Shown here piece after piece: positions 37,701 through 49,330 of a stretch of 64,000 nucleotides of DNA (position 1 is its first letter; each line of letters begins with the position of its first letter). This DNA comes from Pocillopora verrucosa (lineage: Eukaryota; Cnidaria; Anthozoa; Scleractinia; Pocilloporidae), in the NCBI RefSeq assembly GCF_036669915.1, contig NC_089317.1:9647311-9711310 (forward strand). Reading direction: 5' to 3'. The notes below the pieces were generated by a model. The model searched no databases. It saw only the letters and a program-made list of their open reading frames with translations, and was not told where the DNA came from. The position numbers were made by a program, and so were the translations under genes.

Positions 37701-40700
37701 CAAGAGTGACAGTACCTTCCATAGCACGGATGTCACAAGATTTGAGTAAGAGGCAATTGAACGAATTTAAATAGCCAAACCACCCATTACCACCTCATGT
37801 GATGGCATTCATATATTCATCCATCCATTAATTCCTCCCTTAATCTATCCATCCCTTACGCCCTTCAACTATCCACTCATTTACCCACCCATTAATCCTT
37901 CCCTCCCACCCTCCGTCTGTCCTTGCCTAGTTCCCACCTTTCATTCATTCATTCATTGATTCAACTATCCATAAATCCATTCATCCATCCTTCCTGTCTT
38001 ACATCCATTAATCCATCCATCAGATCTTTCCCTTCCTTAATCTATCACTACTTGCCTCTTTTCATCCATCCATCCACCAATCCATTTCGACATCGATCCA
38101 GTCTTGTCAGTCAGACTCAAGTTTGATCATATTCTAATTCCGTTGGATGACGTTTTCATCTGCAGAAAAGGAAGTGTGATCATTCTTTTCGCGCTAACTT
38201 TCAAAGAAGTAGTTCGAACAGACAGAAAAATCACTATTTTAAAAAATGCTGCCAGTGACGGAAGAATTGGTGTCTTAGATGTTGATCCAGTCTCCGTCAT
38301 GGCTATCCGTGAAACTAAAGAACCTGCCACCAGTAATTTAGGATGCAGGCCGTCAAGCTCACCAGAGAGCTCAGGTATTTTTTTCTGCCCGTTTTTAGAG
38401 TACTGTGGGACGAGGAAAAGTTTATAATCTCACTGAAAGGTTGAAATGAAACTAAGATCAGTGCTATAGAACTTTTCCGAAGTATTTTAAAGGTGGTACG
38501 TTCTTAGGTAGGCGAAGCTTGTTGAAAACGTCTCTAAAAGCATATAGGGTAAATGAATTTTAAAAAAATAATAATAAAATAACAAGGTTCTCTGCTGAAA
38601 CTTACGTACTTTCCTTCAGCGTAATCTCTGACATCAATGAGAGATAATCCTGCGACAAATAGATGGTTACTTAGCTCGTGTGATAAACTAGTTTAAAAAG
38701 GCCTTGCTTCCTGAGGTAGCTGGTAAAGGCTAACAGAGCGGTTTTAGCGTAGTAAGTGTGAAAGATTTCTATTAGAGACGTTTATACTCCTATGGCAGAT
38801 AAACGAGCCTGGTAAGCTTTAAAAAATAATCAGCGATTTTCTGATTTGCTCCGCAGCTTGCTCAAGTGACAATAAAATATTTGGAGCAGTGATAGGAGTT
38901 CTTGTTTTCGTAATCATTGGCCTGCTTATTTTTATATTCTTCCTGCAAAGAAGATCAGGTAACTGTAACATAAATTGTAGCTGAACAGATAACAAACTAA
39001 ACTGGGAAGATTCCATGACAGTGAACTTGAAAACAGTGTGGAGTCCCATTGTTTTTCTAACGATGTCATGTGAACAGCGACACCTACTCTGTATACTGCT
39101 TGTCTTCTTTAGGCGATGAGGCCGAGAGGTAAAGGGTCATCCCATAATAAGCATATTCCACTGCCGTTTTTACTTGGTTTCACGTGACGTTAGTCATGTC
39201 TTAGTCGAACTTGTCTCATTCACACACGCCCTTTACTTGAAGGCGGCAACGAAGTTGTCCAGAGGCCGAACTATAATACGAAACCAAGATCGCCCACTCA
39301 TTATCTGAATGTCTGTTGAAAACTAACCAATCATCTCGGAGCTTCATGTTTCCTATGAGGTGACTCATATCCATCCAAAATGTTCGCCTGATGAAGAATA
39401 ACAGTACACCTCGAAATTAAGCATCGCAATCCATATCAGATCGCACTTCAGTGTAGCATAAACGATTACACTTTCCAGTATAACCAAATCTAAAGAAGCC
39501 GCATTTAGGACTTTAAATTGTTTCTACATTGCCTTTCCTTCGTTTTTGTTAAAAGATACTGCAACCTAGCGGTGTTTGCCCCATAATTCCCAGAATGGTT
39601 AAACTTCTGTTATAGTTAAAGGATGGACACCACTTTTTAACCAAAGCTGCGTCCAATTTAAAGTTGGAGTCTTAGTTTTCACTTAAATTCAGGTTTAATG
39701 TTCATATGGTATTTTGGTTGAATTTTCGATATTCTTCACAGCCGCAGAATTTCTATCAGCTGAACAAACAAAAAAGAAAAGTTCAATATAGATTTATTAT
39801 TTGTTGTTATAGTAAGTTTCGTTTCTTCATTTAGGAATTGAATCCAAGCAAAAGTAAGTAAAAACTTTCCCGCAATTATTGTTTCTAAGCTGCCGATGAT
39901 CTTTCGTATTTTTTTAACAATGTTTGGTTCACCTTTGTCACCATGTAAGACTTCAATATAAGCCTTTTCAGATAAATTATGAGCCTTCCACACTACATTT
40001 CTCCTTAATACGATGCACAAAAATATAACGCAACTGATTTACTTGGAGTAAGTATTAAATGTTTATTACAAAACATTTGGTAAAAGAAAAACAATATTTA
40101 TCAAAAAAGCTAGTCTTATTCGACAGAAATCGATGTATCAGGAAGGTGTACCTTTGTCTCTACTTTCTTTCAAGGAGATGTGAAATGGTCAGAGAGGAGA
40201 CTCAGCCCAGACCTCTTAGCGTAAGTTGAATATCACGGCTGTATTTAACTTCGGATCAAATTTAAAGAATCTCTGTCTTTCATATTTCCTGCTTACAAGT
40301 TGCCTTCTATCAGCGGTCGTCGCTGTGGATATTACTGACCAGAGCATAGTTGAAGAGACTACTATCGGCAGAAAATTTTTCTTGAAAATTTGTTGAGGAG
40401 GGATTGTGACAAATTGAAATTCTGTGTAGAAACGATGTCTTGGTTATAACTGCTTAGTGAACTCCTGCAACAATTAAAGACTTTGTATATCAACATTTTT
40501 CAATTTTCCATAGAAACACTTCCATTTTTCTCGCACAGTTAAGCCTAATTTTCCTAAAACGTGCCTAAAACCCGACATGAAGGTGTCAATTATAATACTG
40601 CATAAGCCCTGTTTTTACATTTTAGATTCTTTGCAACAGCTTTAAAGGCCCTTCTTATGAAAAACTTTGAAAACGCACAATTACCCAGGGTGGATTCAAC

Positions 40701-43700
40701 TACCTAACATCGTGTTATCAACCTCTTTAATAATGTTGTTCTTCTTTTCCTTTGAAGTATGAAATTTCCATGTCCAGACTTGAACAAGTTGAAATGCAGA
40801 CAAACCGCTTAACCGTAGAAGGATCTTTGGCAGAAACATCGGAAACAGAGGTTGATACAGAACTGATAGATACTGGAATCGCTGGATACGAGTCGGCCTT
40901 GCCGGTCACCAACTCCTCTTGGAAAGTTCCACAAGAAAATGTGTCTGTAAGAGAAACAATAGGCAAGGGAGCCTTTTCTCAGGTGGCCAGGGGAACAGTT
41001 AAAAATCTCCAAGGGGCTTCTGAAGTGACAGTGGTTGCAGTTAAAATGCTGAAAGGTAGAAACTATCACTGTTTGAATCTATGGACATTTCTCTAGATGG
41101 CTTAGACGCATCCACCGCCTTTCTACACCACCTTTACATGCGTTCCTTTCGGGAATGTCATTCAAGCCTATCATGTAAACTTCAAGTCGATGGCTTTTGT
41201 TTAGTCGCCATGTAGGGCCTAAGATTTGTTTTCCATAGAGCCAGAATACTTTCTTCAATTTTTATTCGAAAGACTTGTTTCCTCTAAAGCCAGGAGACTT
41301 TCTTCAACTCCTACCGTGGAAACAGACCTCAAGAGCAGAAGATAAACGGAAAAGAACAAACAAGCGAGTGTTGAAAGAATGTGACAACTTCTAACCACAA
41401 AGCAAATGTCTGACAAATAAATTTTTAGCCTCATTTTCTATAAAATAGAAAAAAAGGAACCAGCGTATTTAATGGTAGGTTAAGAATGATTGATCTTAAG
41501 TTTTAAGACAATATTTGACTAGCATCAACAGTTTAGTATACGCTCGACTGCAAAAGCGTTGACATTTAAAGAGGGTTTACAATAAACAATGAGACCTCAC
41601 GGCTTTATGGGCCAAATGTAAATAATAGCCACCACTAGATACCCGTGGCGAATGATAACAGCTATCCAGGCTTTCGTAGATGAAAATAATTATCATGGGA
41701 AAAAGAGATTTCGCATGAAAAAGGGGGAAAAGAGAATCACTTATTATGTATCTGTGCGAAAATTTCCCATAAAGCCATAAAGTTGGGTCTCATTACATTT
41801 AGGGGGGAAATATTTTTACAATCGAGTATAATTTTTATCCGGCTTACTCCCACATTTTTTCTACTTTTGAATAACAGAAAACGCTCCTACCTCTGATAGG
41901 AAGGATCTGCTGTCAGAGCTTGACCTAATGAAGCAACTCAAACCTCATCCATACGTTATCAAACTACTAGGATTTGTTGCTGGTAACGTATAAAAAAATT
42001 GAAAAAAAATTGAAATAAATAAAGTAAAAAGAAAAAAGTCTCATAGTGCAAGACAGACGAAAAATTCACAAAGGGTTAAATTTTAAAACGCATTTTTTCC
42101 ATTGACAGAACCGTTATTGGTGTTGACTGAGTATGTTCCATTTGGAGACCTGCTCGGTTATTTACGAAAAAGCCGAGGACTAAACGACAGTTACTACAGC
42201 AACCCGAAGTTCACAGCAGAAACCAGTTTGACGGCGGATAAACTGATGAAGTTTGCTTGGCAGATTGCCGATGGAATGAGCTACTTGTCCACTAAATGTG
42301 TAAGTTAGTTCACAGGCTGTCGTCAGTTCACTCTGCTATCTAATACTCCTTTGGTAGAACCGCGCCAAGTCATTACTTCGGATTTGACCCCATTTTTCCA
42401 GTCCTGCATTTGACGGCAATTGAAGCACTTGCAAATGTAAGATTTGACATCAAAATCAGTCACCCTCTTTTCCCGGTAAATAAAAAAGCTGTCTCAAACC
42501 AGTTGTTGCATTGGCTGTTTCATGATTTATCATAAGGATGTACAGAAAATGTGTAAGCATTGTAATTATGCATGCTATCTCAAATCAAGCATTTGGCTTT
42601 TCTATATCTTTCGGAGCAGATAATTCATCGAGACCTGGCAGCACGCAACGTGTTGGTTGGAGAAAATGAGACCTGTAAAGTGACGGACTTTGGAATGGCC
42701 AGAGATGTGCAGCAAGACAGCATATACGAAATGAAAACTACGGTACAATAAATTATCATGTGATTCGTTTATTGTACAACATAAAGTCGGCTTAAATCCA
42801 GGATAACCTAACTTACACGGAAACACTATCACGTTTTATAACATAGCTAGCAGAGCCGCGCAATCAAATTCAGTATACGTAAGCGTGCTCAAAATCCCGA
42901 TAGTGCACGCTGATAGCGTGAGCAAATCGCTTCGCCAGAAATTTTTTTTTTCTCGCACGAGCGGCCATTGTTAGCGCGGGGAAAAATAATATATTTCGTG
43001 ACAATAATGGATACAAACAGAGACTCGGCCCACCAGTCCCAAAACGAAGACAATTTTCCGACCTTTTCCCTTGGGCTAGAGTTCTTAAATGAGGCAAAAA
43101 AAGAGGAAAAACAACGGAAAAGGAGACTCGGCATCAGCACCGTCACGATTCGCTTCACTGTCCGAGGGTGAAATGCAACACATTTTGACAGAAAGACACT
43201 CTGGTAAAACCAAACAAATGACAAACAATGGTCTGTTTCAACCGTCAAAGGTAATCTTAAATTTTTCCGTTTTAAGTAACATAAAAGTCGAGCTTTCAAC
43301 TGAAAATTTGAAATAAAACCAATTCCTAGTTTGCTTAATATTTCGCTTACCTCGAACAATCACTTCTGATATTGCTATCCGTTTTTCGCGTCGGATTTGA
43401 TGCACAATTCCACCGGCTATGTTATAAAGCAATTGGTTCATGCTTTTAGCTGTGCTCTCTTACTCCCAAAGAGATGATTTCCATCTTTCTTTTCTTCTTT
43501 TTTTATATACTGGTCAACAGTACAAATATGCATGCATTGCATTTAACAATTGGTTCATGCTTTAGCGTGCACTATCGAATTATGGAGCACGTGGGAAGTT
43601 TGGAGAGCATTCATGAAGCTAGAGTTGCCCTCGGTTATTGCCACGGGCAACTCTTACCCTTCTTTCGTGCTCTCCAAACTTCCCACGTGCTCCATAACTC

Positions 43701-46700
43701 GACAGTGCACGCTAAAGCATGAAAAAATTGTTAAATGCAATGCACGTATATTTGTACTGTTGACCAGTATATAAAAAAAGAAGAAAAGAAGATGGAAAGT
43801 AAGAGAGCCCCTACCGTTATGTTGCTAGTGAAAACCAAGTGCCATGTGCTCATTGTTTTCCATATTATGATGACTGAGAATTTACGGGTTTAGATAAACT
43901 CGAGCACCAGAATATTTATGATATATTGTTTATATCGACAAGCTAGTTTTTAACTGACATCAATTTGTTACAGGTTATAGATAAATGACAAAGTACCTAG
44001 TTTTAAAAATCAAGATGAAGAAGTTAGAAGAAAGCCCCTGTTATGCTAAATTTTATCAATAGATGCTGACTTGTGAACATTGAAAAGAGTCATTCAACAA
44101 AATAAAAACAGCTTGTAAATAACAGAATGTAGAGGGTGGTTTTCCCGTAGCTTGTGGCTAGTGAAGTACGTAAAATTCACCTGAAACTCCTCAGCTGCTG
44201 CTTTTTAGAGAGCAGTTGACTCAAATTGCAAAAAGAGATACATGTTTATTATAACAATTTCATTAAACTTCAGGGGCGACTTCCTATCAAGTGGACTGCA
44301 TACGAGTCGCTTTTCTATGGGACGTACACCACCAAGAGTGACGTGTAAGTATTGACTGATCAAAGTGCCAGTAACCCCACGCCTTAATAAATCAGTTTTA
44401 CCGAAACAGCGTAAACGTGTAACGCTAAATTGGAATTTTACAGCGTTGGTAGTCATTACTTGAACTCGAGTACTTAGAAATTTTTATTCTGATTTCAATC
44501 ATAACATATGCGGTAAGAGAAGCGCAAAAATAACTTCTAACAAGATGGATACTTCTCTGTTACACAGCGCACAAAAAGGAGAAAACGATCATCATTTCAG
44601 TAACTAGAATTATCTTTTCCACACACACAAAAAAAACAAAACAAAACAAAACAAAAACTGGTACCACCAAGCTACAAGAATTATATCTGTCCCTTAAATG
44701 ATTAGGGCTCTGTTCATCTATAGAAGTAACCATGATAAGTGAAACTAAATGTTTACATTTTACAGGTGGAGTTACGGGATTGTCCTCTATGAAATCTTTA
44801 CACTGGGTAAGATTTTTTAATGTGATTTCCTGTACCCTGGAAGTATTGTAAATAACACTTTATAGCCATCGAGAAAAGCCATCTTATCCCATCCGTACTA
44901 ATTGCAATACAATTAATACTAGATAAAAAGGTATTGATAGTAGCCAAGGTTTTGATATCTCACGTTATAATCTACCAAATAACTTTTCTCACGCGCGATT
45001 TGTTTAACGCATAACGTATTCGAATATGCCCCGAAAATGAAAAAGCGTTCAGCTATTGTTACTGAAGAAGGGAAATGTTTGTTTGTTCATTAAGCCGAAC
45101 CAGACAAACACTGAAAGGTAAATATCCCACGCAACAGACAATAAGCTGTTCGTAACATTTTTATTGCGCGTTTCGTAAACATTTTGAAAATGATAAACAT
45201 AATAGCCTCCAATTGGCGCGAAAATATACTAGTACATTTGTCCTTCGATATTGTCTGGTCGTCATCATCATCATCATCATCATTTATTAGCCATTTGAGA
45301 TACAATATTTATACCGGTTTAACAGTATGGTAGGGCGAAGTGACCTCCAAGAAACCACCAGGCTTTTAGGGTAGGCCGCCTCGGTTGTCAATATATTTGT
45401 AATTAAGATGTGGATGTAGATGTGAGGCTTGGCCAATTCGGACTCATTTCATTAAAAAATTAATCATCTTTAAAAGTGAAAAGCCAGTCAAACCGGTAAT
45501 CGATATTGAGAGAGAATTCCATATTTTAGGACCTTGGTAGAGTACTATAAATTGTTTAAGATTATTACGAAAGTCATGTGGTCGATAGCAATTGGCTATG
45601 TATCATAATTGCGTACTTGCTTATTTGCAGAGAACCAGCTGAGAAACATCGGGGCAATGGTTGGTTATGATAAAACATAAATTCAGCTATTTGCAATGCG
45701 TTGACTTGGGAAATATCTAAGATGCCACGTTTAGGAAATATGAGGCAGTGTGTTCTCGATAGTCTTCGAACATTACAGTTTTCCTTGAGCTCCACCCTCG
45801 GGAAACTGCATATATAACTGCAGATATTTGCATATCTGAACGGATGATGTCCGTGGACAAAAATCCGCGCACATTTTCGCGTCAAATGGGGGCTATCGTT
45901 TACATTTGCTGTAATTTAGATTGCTTATCACTTTTAGGTGGATCGCCATATCCTGGTATGGAAGGAAAAACGGTTCCAGGTTGGCTCAAACTTGGATATA
46001 GGATGCCAAAGCCAGTACACATCGACGACAAATTGTATGAATTTCTTCAAATATTATTAGATTTTAGAACAGTTTATGTTCACCTCAACATAGCCTTGAT
46101 ACCCTCGTGGTGTCCTTTCTTTCGAAACTTCCTGGCGCTGATTAAAACGAGTACAATAGTGTATTTTGTTTCAACCCACGCTAACTTGTTTTCGATTATG
46201 TCAACATCTCCCTTTTCATGATGAGAACTAAGTACCGCTATAATCATACGATAGAAAACAAACCTCTTGTTTGTCTCAGATATCAAGTGATGTTAGAATG
46301 CTGGCAAATAGAAGCGAACGAAAGACCGACATTTTCTAACCTTACAAAGAAACTTAAAGTAATGGAAAACCAACACAAGGTATAAACTTCTACTCCAACA
46401 GTATTTTAGCTACAAAAACACTAGGTTAAAGCTATTTCAATTATGTTTACAAGTTTTGAAATCTGGTTGATTCCTAAAAATGCTCATTAAGCCACCAAAA
46501 ATGTTCCGTGTTTGTTACGAGCATTTGGCAATCAGACGACAGTTCATGTATGTACTACGTCCGATGCCATAACGTTGCTGTGGCGTCAACTAACTAGGAT
46601 AAATGGACATTTTTTATCGAATTACAACATAATGTGGAGGGTAAAGTAAAATTACAGTAAGGGTTTAACGTTGAATCTTTCCCTTGTTATTTTTTTTATT

Positions 46701-46808
46701 TTTTCATTTTTTTTTTCATCATTTGCATTTTTTATTTTTCAGAAGCTAATCCAGATGGCGAAGTATGACAACACACTTTATGTGAATGTCGACGATTTAG
46801 TTGTCTAG
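31701..46808 (+). CDS. RTK3: Ig/SEA receptor tyrosine kinase with intact catalytic motifs
   Basis: Exons: 31701-31749, 35066-35413, 35852-36109, 36431-36674, 36765-36883, (a 59-nt SEA exon not found), 38166-38374, 38857-38958, 39113-39128, 40175-40220, 40758-41055, 41878-41982, 42109-42299, 42620-42742, 44274-44344, 44766-44806, 45938-46034, 46280-46379, 46743-46808. With the missing exon and one base fewer in exon 4 the frame would close at about 846 aa. The kinase keeps [21 protein letters not shown] and SDVWSYG, so it should phosphorylate tyrosines when ligand dimerises it. Lesions: a one-base shift in the T7 run at 36571-36577, and the missing exon. It is either a real gene with assembly errors or a gene decaying in its ectodomain. 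Confidence 0.75.
32681..33900 (+). mobile_element. 1.2 kb TIR element, copy B
   Basis: The left end (gagttgccagtaatcggatc...) and right end (33780-33900, reverse complement) match over about 120-145 bp. No coding frame inside. It lies in RTK3 intron 1. Confidence 0.65.
34180..34500 (+). repeat. Dispersed inverted repeat, arm 2
   Basis: Inverted copy of 28795-29110, in RTK3 intron 1. The internal dyad is better preserved here (about 40-bp arms around 34190-34290). Confidence 0.6.
35066..36674 (+). CDS. RTK3 Ig block, third Ig exon frameshifted
   Basis: Exon 35066-35413 (348 nt) is a Cys-less Ig-like domain (LAWEYN, KYKLQV), the counterpart of gene 2 Ig1. Exon 35852-36109 has YEKCST and GVYTCAPIN. 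Exon 36431-36674 is 244 nt, one more than a multiple of three. The frame reads LKCLAHG, ITWARHG and GSELFF, then shifts at a T7 run and continues in another frame as [12 protein letters not shown]. As written the upstream frame stops at TGA (36595-36597). Confidence 0.75.
36765..38374 (+). CDS. RTK3 SEA domain (first and last exons; middle exon not found)
   Basis: Exon 36765-36883 (119 nt) has [11 protein letters not shown] and RYQTLKRQF. Exon 38166-38374 has [12 protein letters not shown] and a Ser/Pro-rich end. Both match the first and third SEA exons of gene 2 in size class and phase. The 59-nt middle exon expected between them was not recognised. The intron holds a MITE (36914-37122) and a degenerate CATC repeat. 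Confidence 0.65.
36914..37122 (+). mobile_element. MITE copy, CACTCCC family
   Basis: Begins taaccctttcactcccaaga and ends gggagttgaagggttaa. It lies in the RTK3 SEA intron, where the 59-nt exon is missing. Confidence 0.65.
37800..38095 (+). repeat. Degenerate CATC/CATT tetranucleotide repeat
   Basis: Many catccatc, cattcatt and tcca units over about 300 bp in the RTK3 SEA intron. Confidence 0.6.
38857..38958 (+). CDS. RTK3 transmembrane exon
   Basis: The 34-codon exon encodes [10 protein letters not shown], then a hydrophobic span from [14 protein letters not shown] to IFIFFL, then QRRS. It is a single type I membrane anchor. Micro-exon 39113-39128 and exon 40175-40220 continue the juxtamembrane region and restore phase 0. 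Confidence 0.8.
40758..46808 (+). CDS. RTK3 tyrosine kinase domain and tail
   Basis: Motifs in order: GKGAFSQV (the third P-loop Gly is Ser), [23 protein letters not shown] (hinge), HRDLAARN at 42626, DFGMARD at 42686, [43 protein letters not shown]. The C-tail carries YDN and YVN, two YxN motifs that suit the GRB2 SH2 domain, then ends DDLVV. Exon borders copy RTK1 exactly in the C-lobe. Confidence 0.85.
43454..43809. repeat. Fold-back element with about 150-bp arms
   Basis: The sequence from gctctcttact to the loop near 43630 is repeated in reverse to agtaagagagc at 43809, with few differences (one 12-bp insert in the left arm). Near the loop agagttgccc pairs with gggcaactct. It lies in the RTK3 intron after the DFG exon. 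In RNA it would form a long hairpin. Confidence 0.75.
45257..45283 (-). repeat. ATC microsatellite
   Basis: About eight cat/atc units in the RTK3 intron before the exon at 45938. Confidence 0.75.
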
Positions 46809-46861
46809 TATTGAGACGAGACGTTCATTTCGAAAAGGGACAAAAGGAAAAAACTCAATTC

Positions 46862-46867
46862 ATTAAA
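46862..46867 (+). terminator. Candidate polyadenylation signal of RTK3
   Basis: ATTAAA lies 54 bp after the RTK3 stop. A canonical AATAAA follows at 47173-47178; either could be used. Confidence 0.4.
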
Positions 46868-46879
46868 ACACATGAGCAA

Positions 46880-48346
46880 TCGGGTTTTGAAGCTCTTTAG
46901 ATAACCTTTGGAAATCAATAGGAAAATCGTCTAATTAATGTCGTTTGTACAAATGATTTTCGTCAGATATTTCTTTTAAGATTGATTCAATACCTTTCTA
47001 ACCTTTTCCACTTTTTACGACTCACTGATATTCTTCTTGTTAGCGTTCATTAACAGTATTAAGTTCGTAACAAGTTCATATACAATGTACAGCTGTTTCG
47101 AGAAAGTTTGTCGGAAAAAAGGGCAAAAGTGCACCCGACAATCTCTAATGGAAAGCTGGGTATCTTTTAGTCAATAAAATTGCTCAAACCGTGGTGCCTC
47201 GTCCTGACAGTGACGTCTCCGAATACATTAACATTAATGTTAGTCTGCTTTTCAATTTTATCATACTGTTTTACAGACACTGGAAATTCAATATCAAATT
47301 GAATATATAATAATAACAAAATCTAATTACATCAACTTTAAGTGAGCACTAACTCTGGAAAACAAACAGTTGCCTCTACAGAAACTACTCTCGGGAAAAA
47401 TTTTAGTAGACTTAAAACACCTAAACATCCTTAATCTCTTTCAAAAGAAACCTTATTTTCTGTCATAGCAATACTCCGAAATGTGTTATAAATATTATTT
47501 TAATACTGTAAATCCGTAATGTACAAGAAAGAATAAAGAAGAGTAAAAGTATAGGGGCCTAAACTGCATTGAGATCATGCAGAAGGGAGCTTTTCGAGTT
47601 AACTAATGTTCCAGGTAAGAACTAAGAGAGCTATTAAACACAAATGAGAAGCGGAGGAATTCCTTGACAAAGTAATGGACAGGTTTTTTGATTGATAATA
47701 TTTCTTAACTCTTTCTTAAATTTTCTCAACTCTTAGTTCTCTGCCTATCACACTGCCGACGACCCTTTTTATTTGCTTCCCTGATTTCGGTTATTCGCAT
47801 TTTTACTCTCGACCCAGTTACCTCTCCTAGTTATTACATAGAACATTACGAATCCTCTTTAAAAAAAAAGAGTACGTCAAGACAGACTTGACAACCATCA
47901 AGTCTCCTGGGTCCATTTCATCCAGCTCGGAGAGTGGGACATTTGCGACGACTTCCCCTGCACTTATTTTCTTCGTTGTAAAGACCTTCTCTTGGCAGGA
48001 ATCAGGCATCAATACTATTCTTCAATACTACTCTATAGAAATGAAGCGCAAAGCAATTAATTAATTTTCTGTGATGAATCAATAAAGTGCTAATTCCATT
48101 TAAATTATTTCAGATTCAAAGTTCCAGTTTAAACTTGTAAAAATACGCAATTGATAGTTGTCGTAAATACATTTAGCGAAATGCAAGAACTTTGACTTGT
48201 TATCACCAACGATCATCTATCCTCTGCACCGCATTTCAGACTCAAGAGCTAAAATCTATCCCTAATTTTTGAATGATCCCCTAGCCTTTTTCCCATTACC
48301 AATGGCGCCACTGCGTACACCAGCCCCAAGGACAGTCCAGCAGATC
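46880..48346. other. Intergenic stretch between RTK3 and the RING/TRAF gene
   Basis: It is AT-rich and mostly featureless. On the minus strand 47830-47960 has a protein-like frame (GEVVANVPLSELDEMDPGDL) after a possible acceptor, which could be a further 3' exon of the neighbouring gene or of an unknown gene. Nothing else was recognised. Confidence 0.25.
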
Positions 48347-49330
48347 TTAGATGCGCCCTCCATTGTTTCCATTCGGGCAACTGTACTCGGTGCTAAACAG
48401 GTTTGGCCCTCTGATAGAGCTCCATCTTCCTCCCCTCCAGCGGAAGGACAAAACACTTTTCTCTTCGAGAATCCAGTTTGGCTTGGTTTTCTGAAATGAA
48501 AACAAACGATCAGTACATATTCAAATCATTTCAATTTTTTTTCATTTTATTTTTTAATTCAAGTATCTCACCTGGAAATGCATCAGGCCCCGCAGACGCT
48601 GGACCTCTCCTTCCTGGAGAACAGTGTGGGTCAAGGCTGCATTTATCGTGTGCCGAGGCACATCCTTTTGCTTTACGATGGCAGTGCATCCAGCCACCAT
48701 GCACTTGAGAGCTTTTCCTGAGCACTTGCCCAGATGCAGCGTCAAGTAGAGCCTTTAAAAGAAATAAAGTGGAGAATAGAGATAAGCTGGTAACTCCACC
48801 TTTCAATATTGTTGTTGGCCTTAAATAACCATTTACCATTTGACTGTTGGTTGTTAGCTTACCGTGGAAGGTTTGTTCCACAGCTTAGTGGACATGAAAT
48901 TCTCACATTCAAACAAATAAAAGCAGCATGCTCTTCAAAACATTCCCTATGCACCTTCCTTCCGCATTCCTGGCAAGGAACTTTCTGCTTTGCACGATGC
49001 GAAATGTGCGCTGCCATCCCCTCCCTAGCCAGTACCTTTCTGCAACCTTTATTTGCACACTGCATTTCAAATTTTCCACGTATTTTGAAGTGTTGTTCAT
49101 GTGCGTGGAACTTTCCTGTCCACAGACAACCGCTATTTTTACAATTAACATCAAAGTTTCCGATGATGTCGTCGAGTGCTATGTTGACGTGAAGAGCAGC
49201 GCCTTTCCCAATTGGTGCTTTGCAAAGTGGACATTTGACGACATTCTCAATACCTACAAGTATCGCGAGGCAGTGACGACAGCCCAAATGCCCACAAGCC
49301 GGAGCTACAGGCTTCACCATTGTCCATACG
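48347..49330 (-). CDS. RING and TRAF-type zinc-finger protein (5' end incomplete)
   Basis: Exons 49330-48863, 48752-48572 and 48490-48347 join in frame (phases 2 and 0) and end at TAA. The first has the second half of a RING finger (PACGHLGCRHC then CPLC) and two to three TRAF-type finger units (CKNSGCLW, CANKGCRKVL with AREGMAAH, CQECGRKV, CPLSCG). The second adds CMVAGC...VKQKDVPRH. Such proteins are ubiquitin ligases or adaptors in TNF/TLR-type signalling. The first Cys pair of the RING must lie in an upstream exon that was not found. The last exon, read in phase 0, gives a Trp/Gly-rich end of unclear identity. Confidence 0.65.

Noticed and set aside
37800..38095. CRISPR-like or satellite array
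   Set aside because: Units are degenerate tetranucleotides without spacers; a simple repeat.
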